Numbered from the stretch's first letter, positions 15,994 through 23,656 are shown. The stretch: 26,578 bases of DNA from JBLNCE01 sp050260415 (GCA_050260415.1 JBLNCE010000004.1:1-26578); one strand, 5' to 3'. Translations and numbers: made by a program. The notes: generated by a model from the letters alone, not told the origin.

Positions 15994-17004
15994 TTATCCC
16001 GCGCCGCACGAGCGCCTGACGACCAACTCCACCGGCAGGATCTTCTTGAACGGCTCAGCCTTCTTCCCTTGCCTCAGGCGCTCAATCAGCCCCTCCGCCG
16101 CCAGGGAACCCATCTGGTGGAGCGGCTGCCTGACCGTGGTAAGCTGGGGATGGACCATACTGGCGAAGGTAATGTCGTCATAACCGACGATTGCCACGTC
16201 TTTCGGCACGTCTAGGCCCGCTTCGCCGATGGCCCGGATCGCGCCGACGGCCATCATGTCGTTGCACGCAAAAACCGCGGTCGGTCGTTGGGGCAACGCC
16301 AGCAGGTGCTTCATGGCTTCATATCCGCCCTGGTGCTCGTAATCACCATAGGCGATGAGCTCGTCCTCGACCGCCATTCCGTGCTGGGCCAAGGTCTCCT
16401 TGTAGCCATCGAGGCGGTCGAGCGCCGTCTGATAATGCAGATTGCCCGTGATCAAGCCGATCCGCCGATGCCCCAGGCGCAGGAGATGTTCGACCGCCAG
16501 CCCGGCCCCGCTCTTGTTGTCGACCGAGACACAGGGAATAGCCGGGTCGGCGAAATTGCGTTCGATCAGGGAGATCGCCAGGCCGCGCCCGGCCATCTCC
16601 AACAGGGTGGATTTGTCCGCCAGATGGCTGCCGACCACGATCAGCCCATCCACCTTGCCGCCGTCAAGGGCCGCCGCGATGATCTGCCGGTGCCCGGCCA
16701 GATCCTCGTAGGTGTTATAGAAGGCGACGCTGAAACCCTCGGCGTTGGCGGTCGCCTCAATCCCTTTGATGATCTTCTCGTAGAATGGGTTACTGATGTC
16801 GGCGAGCATGACGCCGATGGTATCGGTCCGTTGGCGGACCAGGGCGCGCGCGGAAGTATTAGGCTGGTAATTCAGGTGCTTGACCGCCCGCCAGACGTCG
16901 GCCGCGGTCTGGGGATCCACCTCGCCCTTGCCGTTTAGCACCCGCGAGACGGTACTGCGGGAAACCCCCGCCAGATGCGCCACATCATGAATCGTCGAGG
17001 CCAT
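15994..17004 (-). CDS. LacI-family repressor of the xylan/xylo-oligosaccharide locus
   Basis: A 336-residue LacI/GalR protein. Residues 4-50 are the helix-turn-helix (TIHDVAHLAGVSRSTVSRVLNG) followed by the standard hinge YQPNTSARAL. The ligand domain has IGVMLADISNPFYEKIIKGIE, GHRRIGLITG, FACNDMMAVGAIRAIGEAGL and VAIVGYDDITFASMVHPQLTTV. It has no C-terminal tetramer helix, so a dimer is expected. Its own upstream region carries a perfect GGGAACGTTCCC site and an AT-rich promoter. The same site occurs before GH3 and GH39, so this protein is the probable regulator. It lies between the large solute-binding gene and GH3 on the same strand. The inducer is presumably a xylo-oligosaccharide or xylose, which is inference. 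Confidence 0.95.
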   Translation of the reverse strand: MASTIHDVAHLAGVSRSTVSRVLNGKGEVDPQTAADVWRAVKHLNYQPNTSARALVRQRTDTIGVMLADISNPFYEKIIKGIEATANAEGFSVAFYNTYEDLAGHRQIIAAALDGGKVDGLIVVGSHLADKSTLLEMAGRGLAISLIERNFADPAIPCVSVDNKSGAGLAVEHLLRLGHRRIGLITGNLHYQTALDRLDGYKETLAQHGMAVEDELIAYGDYEHQGGYEAMKHLLALPQRPTAVFACNDMMAVGAIRAIGEAGLDVPKDVAIVGYDDITFASMVHPQLTTVRQPLHQMGSLAAEGLIERLRQGKKAEPFKKILPVELVVRRSCGAG

Positions 17005-17035
17005 GGAGGGTTAACCTTCTTACTTCGTCGGTTTC

Positions 17036-17051
17036 CCGGGAACGTTCCCAG
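17036..17051. promoter_or_regulatory. Perfect LacI-type operator upstream of the cluster repressor gene
   Basis: The core GGGAACGTTCCC (17038-17049) is a perfect 12-bp palindrome with the central AACGTT typical of LacI-family operators. It directly abuts the candidate -10 box on its downstream side and is 34 bp from the ATG, which suits autorepression. Confidence 0.82.
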
Positions 17052-17081
17052 ATAATAATATCTTCTCTATACCAAAACGAA
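17052..17081 (-). promoter_or_regulatory. Candidate promoter of the LacI gene, abutted by the operator
   Basis: On the minus strand TTCGTT (-35), an 18-nt spacer, and TATTAT (-10, five of six consensus bases) stand immediately before the operator. A second TATTAT overlaps three bases upstream. The -35 box is weak. The AT-rich patch contrasts sharply with the surrounding GC-rich DNA. Confidence 0.55.
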
Positions 17082-17098
17082 TCTCCTGCCTTGCCGAT

Positions 17099-17129
17099 AA
17101 AAAAGCCCGCCGGCCCTGCCGACAAGGCT
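17099..17129 (-). terminator. Possible terminator between the large solute-binding gene and the LacI gene
   Basis: On the minus strand AGCC and CGGC arms pair, with an internal loop between them, and TTTTTT follows. The stem is imperfect (4 + 4 bp). With the strong cloverleaf-like repeat next to it (17176-17241), it probably limits readthrough from the importer operon into the LacI gene. Confidence 0.45.
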
Positions 17130-17175
17130 CGGGGGCGCCGAAGGCCGGCTCCGTTCCACCGGAGCAAGAAAGGCC

Positions 17176-17241
17176 ACTCACCCCCCGGCCTTGCGGCCAC
17201 CCCCTCTCTAGGCTTGGAGAGAGGGGGGATGGGGGGTGAGT
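17176..17241. repeat. Dispersed GC-rich palindromic repeat, copy C (complete)
   Basis: The best-preserved copy. Outer arms ACTCACCCCCC (17176-17186) and GGGGGGTGAGT (17231-17241) pair perfectly over 11 bp. Inside are two smaller hairpins, GGCC-TTGC-GGCC and CCCCCTCTC-loop-GAGAGAGGGGG, so the RNA or single-stranded DNA would fold as a three-way junction. Copies A (2329-2388) and B (4703-4760) share the layout. It lies 25 nt past the stop of the large solute-binding gene. Confidence 0.75.
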
Positions 17242-17266
17242 GCTCACTCTCGGAATCCTGGTTTAT

Positions 17267-18877
17267 TTATTTATAGAATTTGGCAAGCGCCGCCCTACGC
17301 TCGTCGATAATTGCCTGTCCGCCGGAGTTGAGGTAGTCCTTGAAGCCGGCTTCCCACACCTTGTCAAAGTCCTCCGGTTTGCAGACAATGGCCTGAACGA
17401 ACAGATTATCGCGTTTCACTTTGAGCGCGGCGTCCATGCCCGCTTCGGACCTGATCTCGCCACAGTTGAATTTCTTGACGATGCGGCTATCCTTGCTGGC
17501 GGTTACAAACGCTTTTTCGATGAATCGCGCGTCAACACCCGCATAGCCCTGAGCGATGGACCTGGCGGACAACGACGGGTTGCCGAGATCCAAGCCATTG
17601 CAGGTGATCGTGTAGTCGATGTTGTTCGGGGAGTTCATGATCTTCGCGCCCGTGGCGGCAATGGTCTTGATCGTGCCATCCTCGAGTTTGACATGGGTGA
17701 CGCCCTCTTCACCGATCTGGAGGAACTTACGGTTCTCAAACTTGGTGATCCAGTCGAGGTACAGCAAAGAGGCAAGCGGTTCCTTGTTGTTGGCCGGGAA
17801 GAACACCTTGCGGTCGATGGGATTCGAGAGGAACTTCCGATACTTGCCCGCGTTGTTCTTGAAGGGATCGACCGCGATGAAGGCCGCGTTCGGACCCACA
17901 AGCTTCTGCAGACTGACATGGATGCCATTCGCGCCCTCGCGGTAGGGATAATCCCAGTTGTGCATGAAGGCGCCCACGTAGCCGGCTTTGATCAAGTTGT
18001 CCTCGGTTTTGTCGCCCGGGCCGTAGAGCGGGAAATCCTTCCACATCAGGCCGGCGTTGTACCACTCGTTGAGCTTCCTGACCCCTTCCTTGATGCCCGG
18101 ATACAGGAACTGCCTGTCGTCAAAGCCATAGATATAGGCATCCTTGTCGGTCAAGTTATCGGGGACAAAGGAAGTCAACAGGAAGTTATTGCGCCAGCCC
18201 ACATCGAAACTGGTGGTGTAGGGAATCATCTTGTCCGCGTCGGCGCCAAGCAGCTTGGAGGCGTTGGCCTTGAAGGCCTTCAGCATATTCTCGAACTCTT
18301 TGAGGCTCTTGGGCTCTTTGAGGCCCAGTTTCTTCAGCCAATCCTCGCGGACGAAAGTGTTGATGCGCTTATTGACGGCAAGTTTGGCCTCGATGGCCCA
18401 GATGGTGCCCTTGACGGGGTCCCTATCCCAGTAGAGGTTCGTCTCTCCCAGGAAGCCCCACAGGTTGCGCAGCTGTCTTTTGTACTTGGCCAGATAGGGG
18501 GCCAGGTCGAGCACGCCGCCCATGTTGGCGTAGGCCAGGATCGTCGGGTAACTGTAAGTGACGCAGATATTGGGCGCGTCGCCGGCGGCCAGCCGGTTGT
18601 TGAGCACCTCGACCTCGGTCCACCGGGGTACGGGCACGAAAGTGACATCGACATTGTGGTCGCGCAGCATTCCCTTTTTGATGAAATCGGTGTAGAAGTT
18701 GTTCTCCGGCCTGGAGCCGCCGGGGTTGCTGCGGTCGAAGACCTCGACGGTGATGTGTCTGGTTCTGGTGAACCTCCCGTTGACGATCTCGGGCGCCGAA
18801 AATGCGCCTGTAGAGCAAACCGTCAGGAGTATGACCATGGCGAGACAACCGAGCAGCAATAAACGAGCCTTCTTCAT
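17267..18877 (-). CDS. Large extracellular solute-binding protein (YtcQ/LplA type)
   Basis: Receptor of the LplB/YtcP-type importer, 536 residues, which is the large size typical of this subfamily. The signal peptide is KKARLLLLGCLAMVILLTVCSTGAFSA. It contains cysteines, but neither has a proper lipobox at the end of the hydrophobic core. The mature protein has TVEVFDRSNPGG, the receptor segments LNNRLAAGDAPNICVTYSYPTI and VLDLAPYLAKYK, and later WITKFENRKFLQIGEEG, a YtcQ/LplA trait. AAAGGAGG precedes the ATG at good distance. It is the third gene after the two permeases, but a 150-bp gap with its own promoter candidate and a seven-codon leader ORF precedes it. In Paenibacillus such importers take up aldouronates or xylo-oligosaccharides, so a xylan-derived ligand is likely here. 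Confidence 0.93.
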   Translation of the reverse strand: MKKARLLLLGCLAMVILLTVCSTGAFSAPEIVNGRFTRTRHITVEVFDRSNPGGSRPENNFYTDFIKKGMLRDHNVDVTFVPVPRWTEVEVLNNRLAAGDAPNICVTYSYPTILAYANMGGVLDLAPYLAKYKRQLRNLWGFLGETNLYWDRDPVKGTIWAIEAKLAVNKRINTFVREDWLKKLGLKEPKSLKEFENMLKAFKANASKLLGADADKMIPYTTSFDVGWRNNFLLTSFVPDNLTDKDAYIYGFDDRQFLYPGIKEGVRKLNEWYNAGLMWKDFPLYGPGDKTEDNLIKAGYVGAFMHNWDYPYREGANGIHVSLQKLVGPNAAFIAVDPFKNNAGKYRKFLSNPIDRKVFFPANNKEPLASLLYLDWITKFENRKFLQIGEEGVTHVKLEDGTIKTIAATGAKIMNSPNNIDYTITCNGLDLGNPSLSARSIAQGYAGVDARFIEKAFVTASKDSRIVKKFNCGEIRSEAGMDAALKVKRDNLFVQAIVCKPEDFDKVWEAGFKDYLNSGGQAIIDERRAALAKFYK

Positions 18878-18910
18878 AGTAATCCTCCTTTATATTTATC
18901 TACCTATACG

Positions 18911-18934
18911 TCAACGCTGAGAGATCTTTCGCAT
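18911..18934 (-). CDS. Seven-codon leader ORF (MRKISQR) upstream of the large solute-binding gene
   Basis: The minus strand has GAGGAGGTGA, a near-perfect match to the anti-SD of 16S rRNA, 3 nt before an ATG. The frame encodes seven residues (M-R-K-I-S-Q-R) and stops at TGA, 33 nt before the real start, which has its own AAAGGAGG. Its ribosome site is at least as strong as that of the main gene, which is unusual for chance. It may be a leader peptide, a translational enhancer or a relic. Too short for homology. Confidence 0.4.
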   Translation of the reverse strand: MRKISQR

Positions 18935-18989
18935 AAATCACCTCCTCAGTAGTAGATACATTGTGTAAAATCTTTATATGTCACCCTCT

Positions 18990-19017
18990 TTTATATTTAT
19001 TGGACACATCGTCGCAA
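18990..19017 (-). promoter_or_regulatory. Candidate internal promoter before the large solute-binding gene
   Basis: TTGCGA (-35), a 16-nt spacer and TATAAA (-10) lie in the AT-rich gap after the YtcP-like gene and before the leader ORF. It would let the receptor be made in excess of the permeases. A second weaker pair (GTGACA and TGTATC) lies further downstream. Confidence 0.45.
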
Positions 19018-19027
19018 AAAGCATAAG

Positions 19028-19897
19028 TTATTCCTTTATCGAACCCAGGGTCGCGCCCGTGATAAAGTATTTTTGCAGCCACGGATAGACCATAAGGATT
19101 GGCACGGTGGCGAACATGACGGTTGCCGCCTGAATGGTGTCAGACAATCCTGGACTGGCAAATCCCTCTTGGGTGGTAACCTCAATGCTCGTGATGCTTC
19201 TGAGGATGTTGTAGAGCAGCAACTGAATGGGATGAAACCTTCTATCATTCATGAACATCAGCGCATCTGAAAACCCATTCCAGCGCCCGACGGCGTAAAA
19301 GAGCGAGAGGGTGGCGATCACCGGCTTGGACAGAGGCAGATAGATACTGGTGAGTATCCGGATAGGTCCCGCGCCGTCTATCTCGGCGGATTCGCGCAAG
19401 CTTTCGGGGATGCCGTAAAAGTAGGTGCGCATGATGATCATATAAAACACGCTCAGACAGTACGGAAGTATGAGCACCAATGGGTGGTTGATCAGATGCA
19501 AGTCTTTGAGCAGCAGATAGGTCGGAATTGTACCCGCGTTGAAGAACATGGTAAAAAGGATCATAATATTAAATAGGCGGCGTCCCTTGAGTTTGTCATA
19601 GGTGAGCGGATAGGCGCAGAGGACGGTCATCGTCATGGACAAAATGACGCCGGCAACCGTTATAATCGCGGTCCAGATGAGAGACCAGGTGTATTTGGAA
19701 TCGCTGAGCACGAAGCGGTAGGCTTCCAGATTCAAGCCCTTGGGCCAAAGCAAAACCTCGTTGCGGACAATTGCCTCCGTGGAACTGAGGGAACGCGCCA
19801 GAATGTTAAGCATCGGCAAAAGACAGATCGCAATGAGGAAGATACAGATAATGGCAATGATCCAATCACCAATCTTAGTGCCTCTTGACCTAATCAC
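19028..19897 (-). CDS. Carbohydrate ABC transporter permease, YtcP/MalG-type
   Basis: Inner-membrane subunit of 289 residues with about six helices, the first at residues 12-33 (WIIAIICIFLIAICLLPMLNIL). It has the EAA region (PESLRESAEIDGAGPIRILTSIYLPLSKPVIAT) and the family sequence SLSSTEAIVRNEVLLWPKGLNLEAYRFVL, with YNILRS near the end. The C-terminus PWLQKYFITGATLGSIKE is typical of YtcP proteins. The GTG at 19897 is preceded by GGGAGG at about 10 nt. It lies 35 bp downstream of the LplB-type permease. GC content is visibly lower than in the surrounding genes. Confidence 0.95.
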   Translation of the reverse strand: MIRSRGTKIGDWIIAIICIFLIAICLLPMLNILARSLSSTEAIVRNEVLLWPKGLNLEAYRFVLSDSKYTWSLIWTAIITVAGVILSMTMTVLCAYPLTYDKLKGRRLFNIMILFTMFFNAGTIPTYLLLKDLHLINHPLVLILPYCLSVFYMIIMRTYFYGIPESLRESAEIDGAGPIRILTSIYLPLSKPVIATLSLFYAVGRWNGFSDALMFMNDRRFHPIQLLLYNILRSITSIEVTTQEGFASPGLSDTIQAATVMFATVPILMVYPWLQKYFITGATLGSIKE

Positions 19898-19932
19898 GCT
19901 CCATATCCTCCCTCTTGGTTATCGCATACGTC

Positions 19933-20883
19933 CTACCACACGCCGCGTTCGCCGACCTTTTTTGCCATGGCATCGGCCGCGAGCAGGAAAATGAAACCGA
20001 CGGCGGATTGAAACAGCCCCACCGCCGTGGTAAGCGAGAATTGCAGACCGCGGATACCGTGGTTATAGACGAAAACCGAGATGACATTGGACACGTTGTT
20101 GACCAAGGGGTTTCCCAAGGCGTACGGCCGATCGAACTCGCTGCCCAGGATATGCCCGAGACTGATAATGAGCAGAGTGACGATGGTGGGACGTATGCCC
20201 GGTAATGTCACGTGCCACATGCTTTTGAAGCGGCCGGCACCGTCGATCGAGGCGGCCTCATACAGTTCGGGGTTGATCGTCGTGAGCGCCGCCAAGTAGA
20301 TGATGGTATACCAGCCGGCACCCCGCCAGATTCCCAAAAACACATAGGTAAATACCCAGTGCGTGGCTTCATTGAGGAACGGGACGGAAGCGAGGCCCAA
20401 GCGATTCAGCACGATGTTCAGCAGGCCGGATGTGGGAGCGAAGAGTTGCACCGCCATTCCGGAGATGATAATCCACGAGAGAAAGTACGGCATATAGACG
20501 GTGGTCTGAGTGATGCGCTTGAGCCTTTTGTAGCGCAGCTCGTTGAGGAGCAGCGCCAAGACGATCGGAATGGGAAAGCCAACCACCAAGTCAAGCAGGT
20601 TCAGCATGACGGTGTTGCGCAGCGCATAGAGGAAGTCGCGGTTGGAAAAAGCCTTGATGAAATACTCAAAGCCTCCGTTATCCGCCCATGGCATTTTCCA
20701 GGCGCTTTGGACGATGCTGTACTTCTTGAACGCGATCTGGATATATGTCATCGGTATATACTTGAATATCACGAAATAAGTGATGGGTACGAGCAGCATG
20801 AGATAGAGCGTCCAGTATTTTCTCAAATAGTCAAGAGTCTTACGACCCTTTCCGTACGACGGTTCCAGCACCATTGTTTCCAT
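19933..20883 (-). CDS. Carbohydrate ABC transporter permease, LplB-type
   Basis: Inner-membrane subunit of 316 residues. The first membrane helix follows YLRKYWTLYLMLLVPITYFVIFKYIPM, the hallmark opening of LplB/YteP permeases. The EAA loop is NPELYEAASIDGAGRFKSMWHVTLPGIRPTIVT, and FDRPYALGNPLVNNVSNVISVFVYNHGI is another strong LplB marker. GGGGGTG precedes the ATG at 20883. It lies 78 bp downstream of the URO-D-like gene and 35 bp upstream of its YtcP partner, so all are probably on one transcript. As with the second importer, no ATPase is encoded here. Confidence 0.96.
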   Translation of the reverse strand: METMVLEPSYGKGRKTLDYLRKYWTLYLMLLVPITYFVIFKYIPMTYIQIAFKKYSIVQSAWKMPWADNGGFEYFIKAFSNRDFLYALRNTVMLNLLDLVVGFPIPIVLALLLNELRYKRLKRITQTTVYMPYFLSWIIISGMAVQLFAPTSGLLNIVLNRLGLASVPFLNEATHWVFTYVFLGIWRGAGWYTIIYLAALTTINPELYEAASIDGAGRFKSMWHVTLPGIRPTIVTLLIISLGHILGSEFDRPYALGNPLVNNVSNVISVFVYNHGIRGLQFSLTTAVGLFQSAVGFIFLLAADAMAKKVGERGVW

Positions 20884-20961
20884 TATTGCACCCCCGTTTG
20901 TTCTTAGCTTTTATTCCCTATGAATATGTTGTTCCGAGCTTCCACGAGGATATTTCGCCGA

Positions 20962-22047
20962 TCACTCCGCATAGATGTACCCGTATGCTTCCGCCGCGTA
21001 ACACATCGCCTTGAGGTTGGCGAACGTGGTACCCGGGTTGATGCTGCCCGCCGTGGTCAAGACCAAGTGTCCGCCGGGCCCGGCCTGTTCGATGTCGCGT
21101 TTGGCGCAGGCGATTACTTCCTCCGGCGTTCCATAGAGCAAGACGTTGGTCGGGGGGATCTGGCCGTAGACGACCGCATCGGGCATGACGGCCAGAATCT
21201 GACTTGGTTCGACGTAGGGATCGACGTTGACCTCGTTCACTCCCATCCCCTTGAGGATCTCCAGGAGATGCAGCATGCGGTAGTCGGCATGATAAAATCT
21301 CTTGTCCCCGGGATTGGGGGCGAAAACCTCGTATAGCTCGGCCTCCGCATCCCGGATGAAATCCTGGTACAGCCGGGGGGAGAGCATCCCCGCGACGTCA
21401 CTCGCAAAGGAAAATCCCGTCCGCCCCTCGGGGAAACCGGTGGCCCGGCGCATGGCCCGGATATACCGCTCGGAGGTCTCGCGCCAGCAGGCCACCAGTT
21501 TATGAATTTGTTCGGGATCCGTGGCGATCCAGGTCAGGAAATTGGTGATGCCGCAGATCTGTCCCAACATGGTGGCGCAGCCCTTCATCCCGTCCCCGTA
21601 CACCAAGGTGAGGCCGAACCGGTCCTTGATCCTTTCCCGCCATTCGAGATACTTGGGGATCAAACCCTGCTCCAGGAGATCGGCCTGCCGCATCCGGTCC
21701 ACGAGCGCGTCGATCTCCGCCGGATCGGTCACCGCCGGCCGCAGGGTCGGTGTGGCGTTCTCCTCGTAATTGACCTTGCCGCCATAGATCGAGGCATCCA
21801 TAACCACGCCGAAATCGACCGCCGGCCCGATCGTGTAAGCCAGCTCATTTTCTGTTATCTTGCTGCAGCGCAGGCGGCTTTCCTGCTGGTAATCAAAGTC
21901 AGAGTAATACTTGGCGTTGTCCAGCTTGAGATAGTCGCAGATCCAGTCCCCGTCCAGATGCATGCTGACCGGCACGCGCGGGCCCCGCCGATTCCGGCAA
22001 CGTTCGTTCGTTGCCCAGAATGCTTTCATATCCAGACTGAACTCCAA
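20962..22047 (-). CDS. URO-D-fold (uroporphyrinogen decarboxylase family) protein in the sugar operon
   Basis: About 361 residues with the URO-D/methyltransferase barrel pattern: VTDPAEIDALVDRMRQ, LDRF-like GLTLVYGDGMKG, LSPRLYQDFIRDAEAELYEVF, and GPGGHLVLTTAGSINPGTTFANLKAM. True hemE is unlikely because the gene lies in a xylan operon and key porphyrin-binding segments are not seen. Zinc-dependent methylcobamide methyltransferases of this fold carry an HxCG motif and a later Cys. Here these are HAD (His253, Asp255) and AGS (334-335), so that chemistry is doubtful. No corrinoid protein is nearby. The TTG at 22047 is tentative and the ATG at 22029 is equally possible. It is 54 bp downstream of GH39 and probably co-transcribed. 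A sugar-related role is suggested by position only. Confidence 0.75.
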   Translation of the reverse strand: MEFSLDMKAFWATNERCRNRRGPRVPVSMHLDGDWICDYLKLDNAKYYSDFDYQQESRLRCSKITENELAYTIGPAVDFGVVMDASIYGGKVNYEENATPTLRPAVTDPAEIDALVDRMRQADLLEQGLIPKYLEWRERIKDRFGLTLVYGDGMKGCATMLGQICGITNFLTWIATDPEQIHKLVACWRETSERYIRAMRRATGFPEGRTGFSFASDVAGMLSPRLYQDFIRDAEAELYEVFAPNPGDKRFYHADYRMLHLLEILKGMGVNEVNVDPYVEPSQILAVMPDAVVYGQIPPTNVLLYGTPEEVIACAKRDIEQAGPGGHLVLTTAGSINPGTTFANLKAMCYAAEAYGYIYAE

Positions 22048-22101
22048 GATCTCCGACCATCCTTCCGCAACAGTGATGAGCGATCAAGCCGGCCGAAGGA
22101 T

Positions 22102-23610
22102 CTAAGAATAACCCGGAATCCTGGCGTCGTCCAAGCCGAGGTAGGTATGGGATTCATCGGTGATCTTCGTTATCTCAAAGAGAGAGATCTCGTTCTTGGT
22201 CAACGTGAACCGCAGCTTGACGAGCCCGTGCTCGCATGACAGGCGGTCCGTCCGCAGAGCTGGCTGCGCGGCCTGCCGCAATGTCTCGACTTCCGCCCGG
22301 CCCGGGAATCGGGGCCTCCCCATCTGAATCCAGACCCGCCAGGGGTTGCCGTTCTCTTCATTCACCGTCTGCCGCTTGACGAAGACCTCTTCATGCCCGA
22401 CGGGCAGGCTGAGTTCGTATTCCCTCGTATGTCCCCCACCCTTCTCCATCACCTCGTTCCACGCCATAAAGGCGATGGAACCATCCCGCCGTCTGGTGAC
22501 CAGGAGATGTTCATCCCGGTAAAGCCTTTCCCCGCCCAATTTGGCGAAGAACGAAAACAGGTGGAAGGTCGGTTTCGGGATCCCGTTCAGGGCCACCAGT
22601 CCGAATCCCCCATGGAACTGCGCCCTTGGCACATCGCTCTCCTCGAAGACGTCGCTGAACGTCCAGTAGGAAAAAGAATCCGCGTAATCGCCGCCCTCGC
22701 TGAGCACTCTGGCCAGGTACGCGGCGTTCAACGGCGTGTCGTGGACCGGATTGATCGGGCTGTAGGACGTGTTGTACTCGGTGATATGAAGCGGCAGATC
22801 GGGGAAGGGAGAGTTGCTGATCATCCCTCTGACCGTCTTGAATTCGTTCAGAATATGAGTGTTCGGCCATAGATCCTGGTAAACCAGTTCCGGCGTGCGC
22901 ACCGATGGCTGCATGGACGAGTACGCATGCCTGGTGACGAAATCCACCGGCACGTTCTCCCGATGGCAGAATTCGAGGAAGTCCGCGATCCAACGATCGG
23001 CCCCCCCGCAGATGGCGGGGCCTCCGACTCTCAGGCCTTCGTGCACTTCCTTGACGGCCGAGACGGTCTCCCGGTACAACTTGAAGTATTCCGCCTGGTC
23101 GGCTCCTTGCCAGAAAATGTCCAGGTTCGGCTCGTTCCATACTTCGAAAGGCCAGTTCAGCACCTCGTCCAACCCGTACCGGTCGACGAAATGGGAAACC
23201 ACCGCTTTGATCAGACTGCGCCATCTGGCATAATCCTTGGGTGGCGTCACGTTGCCTCGCCAGTAGAAGACCGTCTGGTCTCCCGAGGCTAGCTGACCCG
23301 GCATGAATCCCAATTCCACGAAGGGACGCAGCCCCCGCTCGAGGAATGAATCGAAGATCCTGTCCAGGTAGGTGAAGTTATAGAACGGCCTCGTTTCCCC
23401 CGCGAAATCGTATTCGCGGTAGATACCCGTATCGTCGTGCAGCAGGCCATGGCCGCGTATGTGCCTGAAGCCGACCGCATTCTGGACGAAGGCGAGCGTG
23501 TCCAGATATTCCTTCTGCAGAGCGATCCCCATGCGTTCCGTGCCCACGCAGAAACGCCAGTTGTTGGTGAATACCCCGTTCGGTTGCGCGGGAATCGTGA
23601 TTCTCTGCAA
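22102..23610 (-). CDS. xynB: Glycoside hydrolase family 39 beta-xylosidase, cytoplasmic
   Basis: Retaining exo-xylosidase of 502 residues, the normal GH39 length, with no signal peptide. It therefore acts on xylo-oligosaccharides inside the cell. The acid/base Glu160 lies in FEVWNEPNLDIFW and the nucleophile Glu278 in LHITEYNTSY. These positions coincide with the known catalytic pair of Thermoanaerobacterium XynB (160 and 277). RHIRGHGLLHDDTGIY and HGGFGLVALNGIPKPTFHLFSF are further GH39 landmarks. The TTG at 23610 is chosen because the conserved start MQRITIP follows and GGGGGAAGG lies just before it. A perfect operator (23641-23656) lies 31 bp upstream. It leads the operon GH39, URO-D-like, LplB, YtcP and receptor. 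Confidence 0.95.
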   Translation of the reverse strand: MQRITIPAQPNGVFTNNWRFCVGTERMGIALQKEYLDTLAFVQNAVGFRHIRGHGLLHDDTGIYREYDFAGETRPFYNFTYLDRIFDSFLERGLRPFVELGFMPGQLASGDQTVFYWRGNVTPPKDYARWRSLIKAVVSHFVDRYGLDEVLNWPFEVWNEPNLDIFWQGADQAEYFKLYRETVSAVKEVHEGLRVGGPAICGGADRWIADFLEFCHRENVPVDFVTRHAYSSMQPSVRTPELVYQDLWPNTHILNEFKTVRGMISNSPFPDLPLHITEYNTSYSPINPVHDTPLNAAYLARVLSEGGDYADSFSYWTFSDVFEESDVPRAQFHGGFGLVALNGIPKPTFHLFSFFAKLGGERLYRDEHLLVTRRRDGSIAFMAWNEVMEKGGGHTREYELSLPVGHEEVFVKRQTVNEENGNPWRVWIQMGRPRFPGRAEVETLRQAAQPALRTDRLSCEHGLVKLRFTLTKNEISLFEITKITDESHTYLGLDDARIPGYS

Positions 23611-23640
23611 CTGCCTTCCCCCGTGCGAACATCCACGTTT

Positions 23641-23656
23641 CTGGGAACGTTCCCAG
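23641..23656. promoter_or_regulatory. Perfect 16-bp LacI-type operator upstream of GH39
   Basis: CTGGGAACGTTCCCAG is a perfect palindrome over all 16 bp, the longest copy of the cluster's operator. It lies 31-46 bp upstream of the GH39 start codon and is well placed to block the promoter or the elongating polymerase. Confidence 0.85.

Noticed and set aside
14746..16215. 489-codon open frame on the plus strand across GH3 and LacI
   Set aside because: It is antisense to two genes with intact catalytic and DNA-binding motifs, and has no ribosome site or recognisable domain.
17240..18862. 540-codon plus-strand frame opposite the large solute-binding gene
   Set aside because: Antisense shadow: hydrophobic-Val/Asp-rich translation without domains, while the minus strand encodes a complete solute-binding protein with signal peptide and ribosome site.
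20962..22047. Annotation as true uroporphyrinogen decarboxylase (HemE)
   Set aside because: No other heme genes are nearby, the gene sits in a xylan operon, and the divergent C-terminal motif fits the broader URO-D fold instead.
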